From positions 1,612,001 through 1,676,000 of the forward strand of contig NZ_CP026721.1 of assembly GCF_004117075.1 (NCBI RefSeq): a stretch of 64,000 bases of DNA, given 5' to 3'. The DNA is from Fervidobacterium changbaicum (GTDB lineage Bacteria > Thermotogota > Thermotogae > Thermotogales > Fervidobacteriaceae). The position numbers were made by a program, and so were the translations under genes. This document shows positions 8,804-17,032 of the stretch, piece after piece. Each line of letters begins with the position of its first letter. The first letter of the stretch is position 1. A model generated the notes under the pieces. It searched no databases. It saw nothing but the letters and a program-made list of their open reading frames with translations, and was not told the origin of the DNA.

Positions 8804-10114
8804 ATGAAGTTGAGAAGCGTATTGGTTTTAGCACTTGTTTTTATCACAGCTTTAGCATTTTCTCTCAACGTGATATTCTTGGTTGGGGATGGTATGAGTT
8901 TTAACCAGCTTCTTTTAGCAAGCATTTTGGAAGGAAGAGTACTGACAACGATGACGCTTCCTTACACCGGCATAACCACTACTTATTCTGCAGATTCTTG
9001 GGTTACCGATTCTGCACCGGCAGGTACAGCTCTTTTCTCTGGTTACAAGACTTTGAATAGGGCGATCGGTATTCTTCCAGACGGTACTTTGGTACCTTCA
9101 ATGTACGAACTTGCGAAGAAATCCGGATACAACATCGGTATTGCTGTAACCTGCAGAGTCACGCATGCAACACCAGCTGCTGTCTACGGTCATGTTGCTA
9201 GCAGGGATGATGAAGTTACCCTTGCAAAGCAGCTTGCTGAATCAGGTGTTGTTGATGTCATCTTCGGTGGCGGTTGGGACATGTTCGTTCCAACTGCGCA
9301 AGGTGGTAGGAGAACAGATGGACTAAACCTTATAGAAATGATGACCAAGAACGGATACGAGTACATCACCACACCAGAACAACTCAACAAAGTCAGTTCC
9401 TCAAAAGTTCTTGGTTTGTTCACAAAAGGGCACTTGGATCCAGTATCAAGCAGACCAGCAAATCAACCAACACTCGATGCCATGACAAAGAAAGCAATCG
9501 AACTTCTCTCCAAAGATGGAAAACCGTTCATGCTCATGGTTGAAGGTTCTCAGATAGACTGGGAATCACATGCTAACGATTTTTACGGTGTGTGGAAGGA
9601 AGTTGTTGAGTTTGACAACGCCGTAAAGGTAGCTCTTGAGTTTGCAGCCAAAGATGGGAACACGCTTGTTGTTGTTCTTGGAGACCATGAAACAGGTGGA
9701 TTGTCACTTTCTAAAGGTGGGTACACAATAAACGTGGAACAGGCAAGGAAAGCAAAAGGCACAACACAGATGTTCCTTGCACAGTATAACATAAGCGAAA
9801 AGGATAAATTCATGGCAGGGCTCAAGGAATGGTACGGAATTTCCGTTACGGATGCTGAATACGAAAACCTCAAAAAGATTCCAGCAAGTGATTTGAGAAG
9901 ACAACTTGCAAGATTTGTGGGCGAAAAATTAGGCTTTGGTTGGACAACATTCGACCACACGGCAGCCCCAGTTCCAGTGTACGCATTTGGTCCTGGTGCA
10001 CATTACTTCACAGGCTTCATGGACAATACCGACGTTCCAAAAATACTTATGACATTAACGAGAATTTCATCAATCACATTCCCTGTCATCAAGGAAACAG
10101 GTAGTGGATACTAA
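8804..10114 (+). CDS. phoA: Secreted alkaline phosphatase (PhoA family)
   Basis: 436 residues, ATG after AGGAGGTGTAGGGT. The signal peptide is MKLRSVLVLALVFITALAFS. Catalytic and metal-binding motifs of the PhoA family are present: D29 in VGDGM, the nucleophile Ser70 in VTDSAPAGTALFSG, the metal ligands in VEGSQIDWESH, VVLGDHETGG and the distal His in FDHTAAPVPVYAFGPGA. It hydrolyses phosphomonoesters in the cell envelope or medium. It follows a lipoprotein nuclease and OB-fold proteins, so it could release phosphate from nucleotides they produce. It has its own promoter-like -10 and ends at a strong terminator. Confidence 0.93.
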   Translation: MKLRSVLVLALVFITALAFSLNVIFLVGDGMSFNQLLLASILEGRVLTTMTLPYTGITTTYSADSWVTDSAPAGTALFSGYKTLNRAIGILPDGTLVPSMYELAKKSGYNIGIAVTCRVTHATPAAVYGHVASRDDEVTLAKQLAESGVVDVIFGGGWDMFVPTAQGGRRTDGLNLIEMMTKNGYEYITTPEQLNKVSSSKVLGLFTKGHLDPVSSRPANQPTLDAMTKKAIELLSKDGKPFMLMVEGSQIDWESHANDFYGVWKEVVEFDNAVKVALEFAAKDGNTLVVVLGDHETGGLSLSKGGYTINVEQARKAKGTTQMFLAQYNISEKDKFMAGLKEWYGISVTDAEYENLKKIPASDLRRQLARFVGEKLGFGWTTFDHTAAPVPVYAFGPGAHYFTGFMDNTDVPKILMTLTRISSITFPVIKETGSGY

Positions 10115-10166
10115 TTAAGCAAATCCTATGTAAAACATCGCTTATGCTTTTCTAAATGATTATTCT

Positions 10167-10197
10167 CCCCTGCGCGTTTAACGTGCAGGGGCTTTTT
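10167..10197 (+). terminator. Terminator after alkaline phosphatase
   Basis: Stem CCCCTGC / GCAGGGG, extended by an inner CGT/ACG pairing, followed by CTTTTT. Confidence 0.88.
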
Positions 10198-10284
10198 GTT
10201 GTTTTTTAGGTTTTGTTTTAGACGGAAAAAGATGTAAAATAGAATTGTAAATACCATCCATTGATTATCTTAGGGGGGAGCAAC

Positions 10285-11631
10285 GTGCCAAAGATGGATT
10301 TTCTTACCTATCCACTTCCAGATGTTTTGAAAAAATACATATATCAAGGTTTTTTCAAAAAAGCGCACAAGCAAATCGACAAGATATTAGAACACAGACT
10401 GCCACCACAGATGAGAGAGCGGCTGAAATTTGAACTGTTTAGAATGGAACTTCTCAAACGAACCTACAAATATCCCCACGACGAAGCACTTAGGATTTTC
10501 AAAAAGTCCTATAAGAACGCAACCAAGTCTGAATTTGAGCAGCTTTGGAAAGAGGGCAAAATCGACTGGATATACATCGAAACGCAGAGGTTTTTCGAAA
10601 GCAGGTTCGATAAAAACTTGGCTTTCAACGAGAAAGAATATAAATCGAGACAAAGAGTCGACAAGCAAACAATTCGAAGACGGGAGACAATAAACAAGGC
10701 GGTTGAAAGGTTGCTTAAGAGTGGAAAGCCGAAAAGCTACCGCGTGCGTGCAAGAATAACCGTTGGAAAGGAAAATCCGAAAGAGGAAAAGGTTCGCGTG
10801 TGGTTGCCCTTCCCAAAAGAGGGATTTCAGCAAAGTGATGTGCAGTTGATAAGTTCGAGCCATGAATGTGAGATTGCAGACAACTCGGTTGGTCAAAGGA
10901 CGGTTTACATGGAAGGGAAAGATACGGAGAAGTTCTATGTAGAATTCGAATACACGATTCACGAATGGATTGGACAGCAGTCACTCTTCACTGAAAAGCC
11001 CACAAAAGAAGACCTCAGCGAGTTACCCCCTCACATCGTCTTCTCACCTTTCTTAAAAGAGCTCATCCATACGATATTTCACGGAGAAGACTACACAACT
11101 TTCGATGACCTCACTCGTGCAAGGAGGATATACGATTTCGTTACGCTAAACGTGAACTATTCGTACGTTCTTCCGTACGCACTGTACGATAATATCCCCG
11201 AATACGTAGCGACAACGTTCAAAGGAGACTGCGGATTCCAAGCGCTACTTTTCATCACGCTATGTCGAATGATTGGTATACCGGCAAAATGGCAATCGGG
11301 CTGGAGTATAACGCCACTGGGTGCTTCGTCGCACGATTGGGCACTTATCTATCTTGAAAAATACGGCTGGGTTCCTGTTGACCTTTCGTTTGGTGGAGGA
11401 AGAAGAGAACAAGAGCCCATGCGCATATTCTACTTCACTAACCTCGATGGGTTCAGGATGTTTGCAAACACAGAATTTCAAGGGGATTTTTATCCTGAAA
11501 AAAAGGCTTGGCGATTGGATCCCTACGATAACCAGACGGGAGAGATGGAAATTATCAGCAAAGAGGAAGACGGGTACGTAGTAGATTTAAAAAGCGAGAT
11601 CGAAGTACTGAAATTCGAAGAGATTCGTTAA
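10285..11631 (+). CDS. Transglutaminase-like (papain-fold) domain protein
   Basis: GTG start at 10285 chosen because AGGGGGGAG lies just upstream; 448 residues. The N-terminal 150 residues are helical and charged, a beta-rich middle domain follows (YRVRARITVGKENPKEEKVRVWLPFP), then a transglutaminase-like core with the triad C316 (GDCGFQALLFITLCRMIGIP), H350 (SSHDWALIY) and D366 (WVPVDLSFGG). There is no signal peptide or membrane segment, so it is cytoplasmic. Bacterial members of this superfamily are usually peptidases or amidases. The next gene, 26 bases on, is a dipeptide epimerase, which suggests handling of peptides, perhaps from cell wall. The substrate is not known. Confidence 0.8.
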   Translation: MPKMDFLTYPLPDVLKKYIYQGFFKKAHKQIDKILEHRLPPQMRERLKFELFRMELLKRTYKYPHDEALRIFKKSYKNATKSEFEQLWKEGKIDWIYIETQRFFESRFDKNLAFNEKEYKSRQRVDKQTIRRRETINKAVERLLKSGKPKSYRVRARITVGKENPKEEKVRVWLPFPKEGFQQSDVQLISSSHECEIADNSVGQRTVYMEGKDTEKFYVEFEYTIHEWIGQQSLFTEKPTKEDLSELPPHIVFSPFLKELIHTIFHGEDYTTFDDLTRARRIYDFVTLNVNYSYVLPYALYDNIPEYVATTFKGDCGFQALLFITLCRMIGIPAKWQSGWSITPLGASSHDWALIYLEKYGWVPVDLSFGGGRREQEPMRIFYFTNLDGFRMFANTEFQGDFYPEKKAWRLDPYDNQTGEMEIISKEEDGYVVDLKSEIEVLKFEEIR

Positions 11632-11657
11632 ACTTGTTGAGATGGAGGGGACTGAAG

Positions 11658-12686
11658 ATGGGTAAAATCAAATCTGTGAAATTCAAGCTGAATCGCTTTG
11701 AATACGTCAAACCGTTCCACATAACGAACAACATTTCGTACGACACAGAAAATATTGAAGTTGCCGTCGAATTGGACAATGGTGTTGTCGGATATGGCGA
11801 AGCTTCACCATCTTTTAGAGTCAACGGTGAAAAGGTAGCTGCTTTGATGGGATTAGAGAGTGTTGTAAATGATATGATAGTAGGGATGGACGTAAGGCAT
11901 TATCGACAGATATTCGATGTGACAGACAAGTTGTTCGGTACACCAAGTATAAAGGCTGCTATTCAGTACGCAGTACTTGACGCTTTCAGTGAGGAGACAG
12001 GTGTTCCAGTCTATCAGATACTCGGTGGTGCGAAAACGAAGATAGAAACAGACTACACGATAAGCATTGGTTCTATTGAAGAACGTGTGGAAGAAGCAAA
12101 AGAGATAGTTCAACGTGGGCATAACGTTATAAAGATCAAAGTGGGGGAAAACTTAGAAGAAGACATACAAGCGATGATGGCGATTTACGAAGTTTCAAAA
12201 GGATGCAAATACATCGTCGATGCGAACACCGGTTACACACCGAAACAGGCGGTTAAGTTTGTGACAGAGCTATACCGGGCGGGTATCGATATACATGTAT
12301 TTGAACAGCCTGTGGCTATGCACGATATCGAAGGTCTCAAGTACGTGAGATGGAATTCACCGTTCCCAGTTGCTGCAGATGAAAGTGCAAGAACAAAGTA
12401 CGATGTGATGAGGTTGATAAGAGAAGAAGCGGTGGATTATGTAAACATCAAGCTTATGAAATCAGGTATAAGTGATGCACTTGCGATTGTTGAGATGGTG
12501 AAAGCCGCAAATTTAAGGTTGATGATTGGTTGTATGGCAGAATCGAGCCTTGGTGTTAATCAAAGCGTTCACTTTGCACTCGGAACAGGTGCGTTCGATT
12601 TCCACGATTTGGATAGTCCGCTGATGCTTAAAGAACCAGAATTTAGAGGGAAATACAAAGTTGATGTTCCATACTACTTTGTTTGA
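11658..12686 (+). CDS. L-Ala-D/L-Glu type dipeptide epimerase (enolase superfamily)
   Basis: ATG at 11658, seven bases after GGAGGGG; 342 residues. It belongs to the muconate-lactonizing/enolase superfamily. The complete acid-base and metal set is visible: K159-x-K161 (VIKIKVG), D188 (VDANTGY), E216 (FEQP), D241 (ADES) and K265 (NIKLMKSG). This pattern with two opposed lysines is that of 1,1-proton-transfer epimerases; a Thermotoga homologue has been characterised as an L-Ala-D/L-Glu epimerase acting on murein-derived dipeptides. It is paired with the upstream transglutaminase-like gene. Dipeptide specificity cannot be fixed from sequence alone. Confidence 0.87.
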   Translation: MGKIKSVKFKLNRFEYVKPFHITNNISYDTENIEVAVELDNGVVGYGEASPSFRVNGEKVAALMGLESVVNDMIVGMDVRHYRQIFDVTDKLFGTPSIKAAIQYAVLDAFSEETGVPVYQILGGAKTKIETDYTISIGSIEERVEEAKEIVQRGHNVIKIKVGENLEEDIQAMMAIYEVSKGCKYIVDANTGYTPKQAVKFVTELYRAGIDIHVFEQPVAMHDIEGLKYVRWNSPFPVAADESARTKYDVMRLIREEAVDYVNIKLMKSGISDALAIVEMVKAANLRLMIGCMAESSLGVNQSVHFALGTGAFDFHDLDSPLMLKEPEFRGKYKVDVPYYFV

Positions 12687-12764
12687 TACCAATCCGGTTG
12701 GCAGTTATTAACATAACCTGGAATTTCTGCAAATTTCTACTGAAATGGATAAGCCTTTTCATGC

Positions 12765-12770
12765 TATACT
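12765..12770 (+). promoter_or_regulatory. Probable -10 box for the iron-type ABC transporter operon
   Basis: TATACT lies 30 bases before the binding-protein start. No clear TTGACA-like box or iron-box palindrome is visible upstream. Confidence 0.45.
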
Positions 12771-12800
12771 ATTCTTAACCAACATAGGGAGGTGAAAGGT

Positions 12801-13784
12801 ATGAAAAAGCTCTTGTTCTTGGTTTTCGTATTATCAGTAGTTATCGCGTACGCAGGCAACTACGTTAATGCTTATACCACTCTTGAAGAGCCACTTGCAA
12901 AGGCTCTTTTCCAAGAATTCGAAAAGGAAACGGGTATAAAGGTCAACTGGGTAAGATTATCGACTGGTGAAGTACTTGCAAGGCTTGAAGCAGAAAAGAA
13001 CAATCCACAAGCCTCGATATGGGTCGGTGGTGTTGGTGTCTTCCATGTTGAAGCGAAGTTGAAAGGTCTTACAACTCCATACAAAGCTCCATACAGTCAG
13101 TTCATAGACGAGAAATTCAAAGACCCTGACGGCTATTGGATAGGTCTCTACGTTGGACCTCTCGCGTTTGCGACAAACAAGAACAAAGCCAAAGAACTTG
13201 GTATCACACCACCAACAAGCTGGGCAGATTTGATAAAGCCACAGTACAAAGGGCTAATAAGAATGGCAAATCCGAACACTTCAGGTACTGCGTATAACGT
13301 TATTACAACCTTGATTAACCTTTACAACAGAGATGAAAACAAGGTTTTTGACTACTTAAAGAAGCTTGACGCAAACGTAAACATGTATACCAAGTCAGGT
13401 TCAGCACCAGGAAAAGATTGTGCAATTGGTGAGACGACCATAGCGATTGGCTATCTCCACGACCTTGTGAAACTTCAAAAAGAGGGAGCGCCTATCATCA
13501 TCACACTGCCTTCAGAAGGCTCCGGATATGAAATAGCAGCAATGTCACTTATAAAGGGTGGAAAAGAACCTCTCGAAGCAAAAAAACTCTACAACTGGAT
13601 ACTTGGCGACAAAGCGCAGGAAATAATCGCAAGCTGGTACGTGATTCCTCTATCACCTAAGGCACCGAAAAATAAGATGGTTTACAAACTATCAGATGTG
13701 AAGTTAGTCCAGCAAGACCTTCTTTGGGAAGCTCAAAACAGAGAGAGGTTAGTGGACAGATGGAACAAAGAAATTGGAAAATAA
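12801..13784 (+). CDS. ABC transporter substrate-binding protein, iron(III)/AfuA-FbpA type
   Basis: ATG at 12801 after GGGAGGTG; 327 residues. The signal peptide MKKLLFLVFVLSVVIAYAG has no lipobox Cys. It is an extracellular solute-binding family 1 protein: YTTLEEPLAKALFQEFEKET, IWVGGVG, GPLAFATNKNKAKELGITPPTSW, YKGLIRMANPNTSGTAY. These are typical of Fe(III) and 2-aminoethylphosphonate binding proteins, so the ligand could be iron or a phosphonate. The permease and ATPase genes follow immediately with overlap or short spacing, forming a complete importer. Iron is the preferred reading by family, not by a proven ligand site. Confidence 0.8.
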   Translation: MKKLLFLVFVLSVVIAYAGNYVNAYTTLEEPLAKALFQEFEKETGIKVNWVRLSTGEVLARLEAEKNNPQASIWVGGVGVFHVEAKLKGLTTPYKAPYSQFIDEKFKDPDGYWIGLYVGPLAFATNKNKAKELGITPPTSWADLIKPQYKGLIRMANPNTSGTAYNVITTLINLYNRDENKVFDYLKKLDANVNMYTKSGSAPGKDCAIGETTIAIGYLHDLVKLQKEGAPIIITLPSEGSGYEIAAMSLIKGGKEPLEAKKLYNWILGDKAQEIIASWYVIPLSPKAPKNKMVYKLSDVKLVQQDLLWEAQNRERLVDRWNKEIGK

Positions 13785-15904
13785 TTAAATATGTCATTGC
13801 GCTCAGCATTTTGTTTTTTGTGCTCTTTTGGATACGTACAACGATAAGAAACGAGTTCTCCCGCTCCTTGCGGGAGAACTTATTCAGGTTGGCAAACTCA
13901 ATATCGACTATGGAAGTTGACTCTATAAGTGAGAGATTCCCCGACATCCTTGTCTACAAGTCAACATTTGAAGGTGAAGAATACGAGACAAGAAAGGGTT
14001 TGAAGGGACTTGTTAAAACGCTCCCTGACTACAGCTACGGAGAAGAACATGCTTTTTATGAAGAAGTATATCTTTCCTCTAATATCCTAAGAGTTGACAA
14101 CAAAGACTATTTTGTAGTCTTTACACCTATTGTTAAAGACTTTGAAGTAGCCGGGATTCTTATCCAGCTCCATCCAGCAAGTGACTCTTTGAAACTACTC
14201 AGAACAGTAGATGTTATGTTCCTGATATTCTATGGACTTTTCGCAATTGCTTTTGCGATTGCTACGTTCTCGATAGATCCGGTGACAACGTACGCAATAA
14301 TTGTCACTTTTGGAGTCGTTTTGGTATTCATCGTCTACCCGCTTTATGAAGCGGTTAGGCTGACCTTCATGAGAACCGGCACGTTTACTACCAGTGTATG
14401 GAAGACAGTACTTACTGAAAAAGGATATTTGAAAGCGTTTGCTAACAGCGTGTTACTCGGTTCCATAACAGCGACTGTTTCCACGATCGTAGGTTTCCTT
14501 TTTGCATTTTTAGTTACGAGAACAGCAATCAAGGGAAAGAAATTTATCTCCACATTAGCAACGCTGCCGGTCATTTCACCGCCGTTTTCTTTAACCTTGT
14601 CCATAATACTCTTGTTTGGTTCAAATGGACTTATAACCAAGCAACTTCTGAAATTGAATTGGGATATATACGGTTTAGATGGTTTGGTAATTGCGCAGAC
14701 GATGGGAATGTTCCCAATTGCGTATCTTACGATGGTCGGTGTTTTAGAAGCTATAGACAGCACGCTTGAAGAAGCCTCAATGAACCTCGGTGCAAGTAGG
14801 TGGAAGGTCTTTACAACAGTAACGCTACCACTATCACTTCCAGGGCTGCTAAGCTCGTGGCTGCTTGTTTTTACGAATTCGGTGGCCGACTTTGCGAATC
14901 CTCTAATGCTTGGTGGAAAATTCAACGTGCTTTCAGTCACTGCGTACCTCGAAGTAACTGGTATGAATCGCTTAGACAGAGGTGCTGCTCTGTCGTTATT
15001 GCTGTTACTTCCTACGCTCACCGCATTCTACTTGCAAAGGTATGTCGTTAACAGGAAATCGTACGTTACGGTCACAGGTAAACCCAGCGGTAGGATAGTT
15101 GAGATTGTAAGCCCTGGTGCAAGAAGGGTTCTCAGTGTGATAGCGTATGTAATTATAATATTCCTGGTAGGTTTGTATTCAACAATCTTTATGGGTTGTT
15201 TCGTCAAGAACTGGGGAATAGATTATACCTTTACAACTGCAAACATCGTCGAGGCACTCCAGCGCGGTAAAAAAGCGTTAACGGATACAACTTTGCTTGC
15301 GACTGTTGCGATGCCAATTGCAGGTGTATTTTCAATGATTGTTGCGTTTCTCTTTGTTCGTAAAAAGTTCCCAGGCAAAAAACTGTTGCAAGGTCTTGTA
15401 CTATTACCATTTTCAATACCAGGTACGCTTGTGGGTATAAGTTATGTGATAGCGTTCAATAAGCCACCACTAATATTGGTTGGAACGGCTGCGATTATTG
15501 TGATAAATTACGTGATCAGAGAATTGCCCGTAGGGGTAGAAGGCGGAGTTGCTACTCTGAAACAAATAGATCCATCGATAGAAGAAGCAGCTCAAAATCT
15601 GGGAGCTAACCCACAGACAGTGTTCTCGACTATAATTCTTCCGCTCATAAGACCAGCGTTTATTTCAAGCCTTTCTTACACTTTTGTTAGATCTATGACC
15701 GCAGTTAGCGCGGTGGTGTTCTTGATTTCGGCGAAGTGGTATCATATTACTATGCAGATATACAATTTCTCAGAGAATCTAAGATTCGGTCTTGCAAGCG
15801 TACTATCTTCGGTACTTATAATCATAATCCTTGTTGTCTTCGGATTATTGAGGCTTCTCGTTCGTAAGAGCGAATATTTAGAAAAAACGATTGTCCAACA
15901 ATGA
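13760..15904 (+). CDS. ABC transporter permease, two fused permease domains (AfuB/FbpB type)
   Basis: ATG at 13760 chosen; it overlaps the end of the binding-protein gene by 25 bases. 714 residues. It has an N-terminal membrane segment (IIKYVIALSILFFVLFWI), then an extracytoplasmic region of about 110 residues before the second segment, then two permease halves of about six segments each. Both halves carry the EAA loop that contacts the ATPase: EEASMNLGASRWKVFTTVTL and EEAAQNLGANPQTVFSTIIL. Fused double permeases are usual for the FbpB group. The extracytoplasmic insert after the first helix is unusual. Stop and the next start are 19 bases apart. Confidence 0.85.
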   Translation: MEQRNWKIIKYVIALSILFFVLFWIRTTIRNEFSRSLRENLFRLANSISTMEVDSISERFPDILVYKSTFEGEEYETRKGLKGLVKTLPDYSYGEEHAFYEEVYLSSNILRVDNKDYFVVFTPIVKDFEVAGILIQLHPASDSLKLLRTVDVMFLIFYGLFAIAFAIATFSIDPVTTYAIIVTFGVVLVFIVYPLYEAVRLTFMRTGTFTTSVWKTVLTEKGYLKAFANSVLLGSITATVSTIVGFLFAFLVTRTAIKGKKFISTLATLPVISPPFSLTLSIILLFGSNGLITKQLLKLNWDIYGLDGLVIAQTMGMFPIAYLTMVGVLEAIDSTLEEASMNLGASRWKVFTTVTLPLSLPGLLSSWLLVFTNSVADFANPLMLGGKFNVLSVTAYLEVTGMNRLDRGAALSLLLLLPTLTAFYLQRYVVNRKSYVTVTGKPSGRIVEIVSPGARRVLSVIAYVIIIFLVGLYSTIFMGCFVKNWGIDYTFTTANIVEALQRGKKALTDTTLLATVAMPIAGVFSMIVAFLFVRKKFPGKKLLQGLVLLPFSIPGTLVGISYVIAFNKPPLILVGTAAIIVINYVIRELPVGVEGGVATLKQIDPSIEEAAQNLGANPQTVFSTIILPLIRPAFISSLSYTFVRSMTAVSAVVFLISAKWYHITMQIYNFSENLRFGLASVLSSVLIIIILVVFGLLRLLVRKSEYLEKTIVQQ

Positions 15905-15923
15905 AAAGAGAGGGATACATACG

Positions 15924-16994
15924 ATGAAGCAGGTCTCATTGAAAATAAAGAACGTGTCTAAAGTATTTAAAGATTTCAGAGGAAGAGAAGTAACCGCGGT
16001 CGATAATATCAGCTTCGAAGTTAACCCGGGGGAATTCGTTACTTTGCTGGGGCCCTCTGGATGCGGTAAAACGACAACTTTAAGAATGATTGCTGGCTTC
16101 GAGAAGCCAACCAGTGGAATGATACTAATTAACGATGTAAACGTGGTAGAAATTCCACCATGGAAACGAGACACAGCTATGGTTTTTCAAAGTTACGGAC
16201 TGTTCCCTCACATGAACGTTGCTGAAAATATTGCCTATGGATTGAAGATGCGAAAAGTACCGAAGGAAGAGATAGAGAAGAAGGTCAAAGCCATTTTAAA
16301 GGTTGTTGGACTTGAAGGGTTTGAAGAAAGGCCGCCTTCCAGTCTCTCGGGTGGACAACAACAGAGGGTGGCTCTTGCAAGAGCGCTTGTTGTTGAACCT
16401 TCGGTTCTTCTTTTTGACGAACCGTTGTCAAATCTTGACGTATTGTTGAGAGAGCAGATGAGGGTTGAAATCAAGAGAATTCAAAAAGAAGTAGGTATAA
16501 CGGCAATATATGTCACGCACGATCGAACAGAGGCACTAACACTTTCAGATAAAATTGTTCTCATGAAAGGTGGAAAAATAGAACAAATAGGTACACCGGA
16601 AGAGATTTACGAAAAACCGGAGAGTAAATTCGCGGCTGAGTTTATGGGTAAAATCAACTTTTTCCCAATAGATGTTGTGGAATTTCAGCCGGACAAAACG
16701 GTTGTCAAACTGAAGAATGCAGTCTACGAAATTCCTTCAGTTCCTACTAAGAGAAGTGAGAAGTACGTTCTCGGTTGCAGGCCGGAAGGCTTGAAACTAT
16801 CAAAGGAAGGACCGGTGAAGGGAATAATAACGACGATAGTCTATCTTGGAAACTTCTCAGAATACTACATTCAAACGGATTACGGAGAGGTGATGGTCAA
16901 GGTGTTACCTCCGTTCGATAAAAATCTCACTGAAGGCAGGGAAGTGTTCATCGAAGTAATACCAGAAATAGCAAAGATTATACCAGAAAGCTAA
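15924..16994 (+). CDS. ABC transporter ATP-binding protein, iron/polyamine type (FbpC/PotA-like)
   Basis: ATG at 15924 after AGAGAGGGA; 356 residues. Walker A GPSGCGKTT, Q-loop VFQSYGLFPHMNV, signature LSGGQQQR, Walker B VLLFDEPLSNLD and switch His in VTHDRTEALTL are all intact. The C-terminal 110 residues form a TOBE-type regulatory domain (GCRPEGLKL, GIITTIVYLGNFSEYYIQTDYG). It energises the preceding permease. Ends at a bidirectional terminator. Confidence 0.9.
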   Translation: MKQVSLKIKNVSKVFKDFRGREVTAVDNISFEVNPGEFVTLLGPSGCGKTTTLRMIAGFEKPTSGMILINDVNVVEIPPWKRDTAMVFQSYGLFPHMNVAENIAYGLKMRKVPKEEIEKKVKAILKVVGLEGFEERPPSSLSGGQQQRVALARALVVEPSVLLFDEPLSNLDVLLREQMRVEIKRIQKEVGITAIYVTHDRTEALTLSDKIVLMKGGKIEQIGTPEEIYEKPESKFAAEFMGKINFFPIDVVEFQPDKTVVKLKNAVYEIPSVPTKRSEKYVLGCRPEGLKLSKEGPVKGIITTIVYLGNFSEYYIQTDYGEVMVKVLPPFDKNLTEGREVFIEVIPEIAKIIPES

Positions 16995-16996
16995 TA

Positions 16997-17024
16997 AAAG
17001 GGCGCTCAAACGAGCGCCTTTTTT
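16997..17024. terminator. Bidirectional terminator between the ABC importer and the hppA remnant
   Basis: Stem GGCGCTC / GAGCGCC with an AAAC loop; TTTTTT follows on the plus strand and TTTTATT on the minus strand, so it can end both convergent transcripts. Confidence 0.88.
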
Positions 17025-17032
17025 CGTGCATC

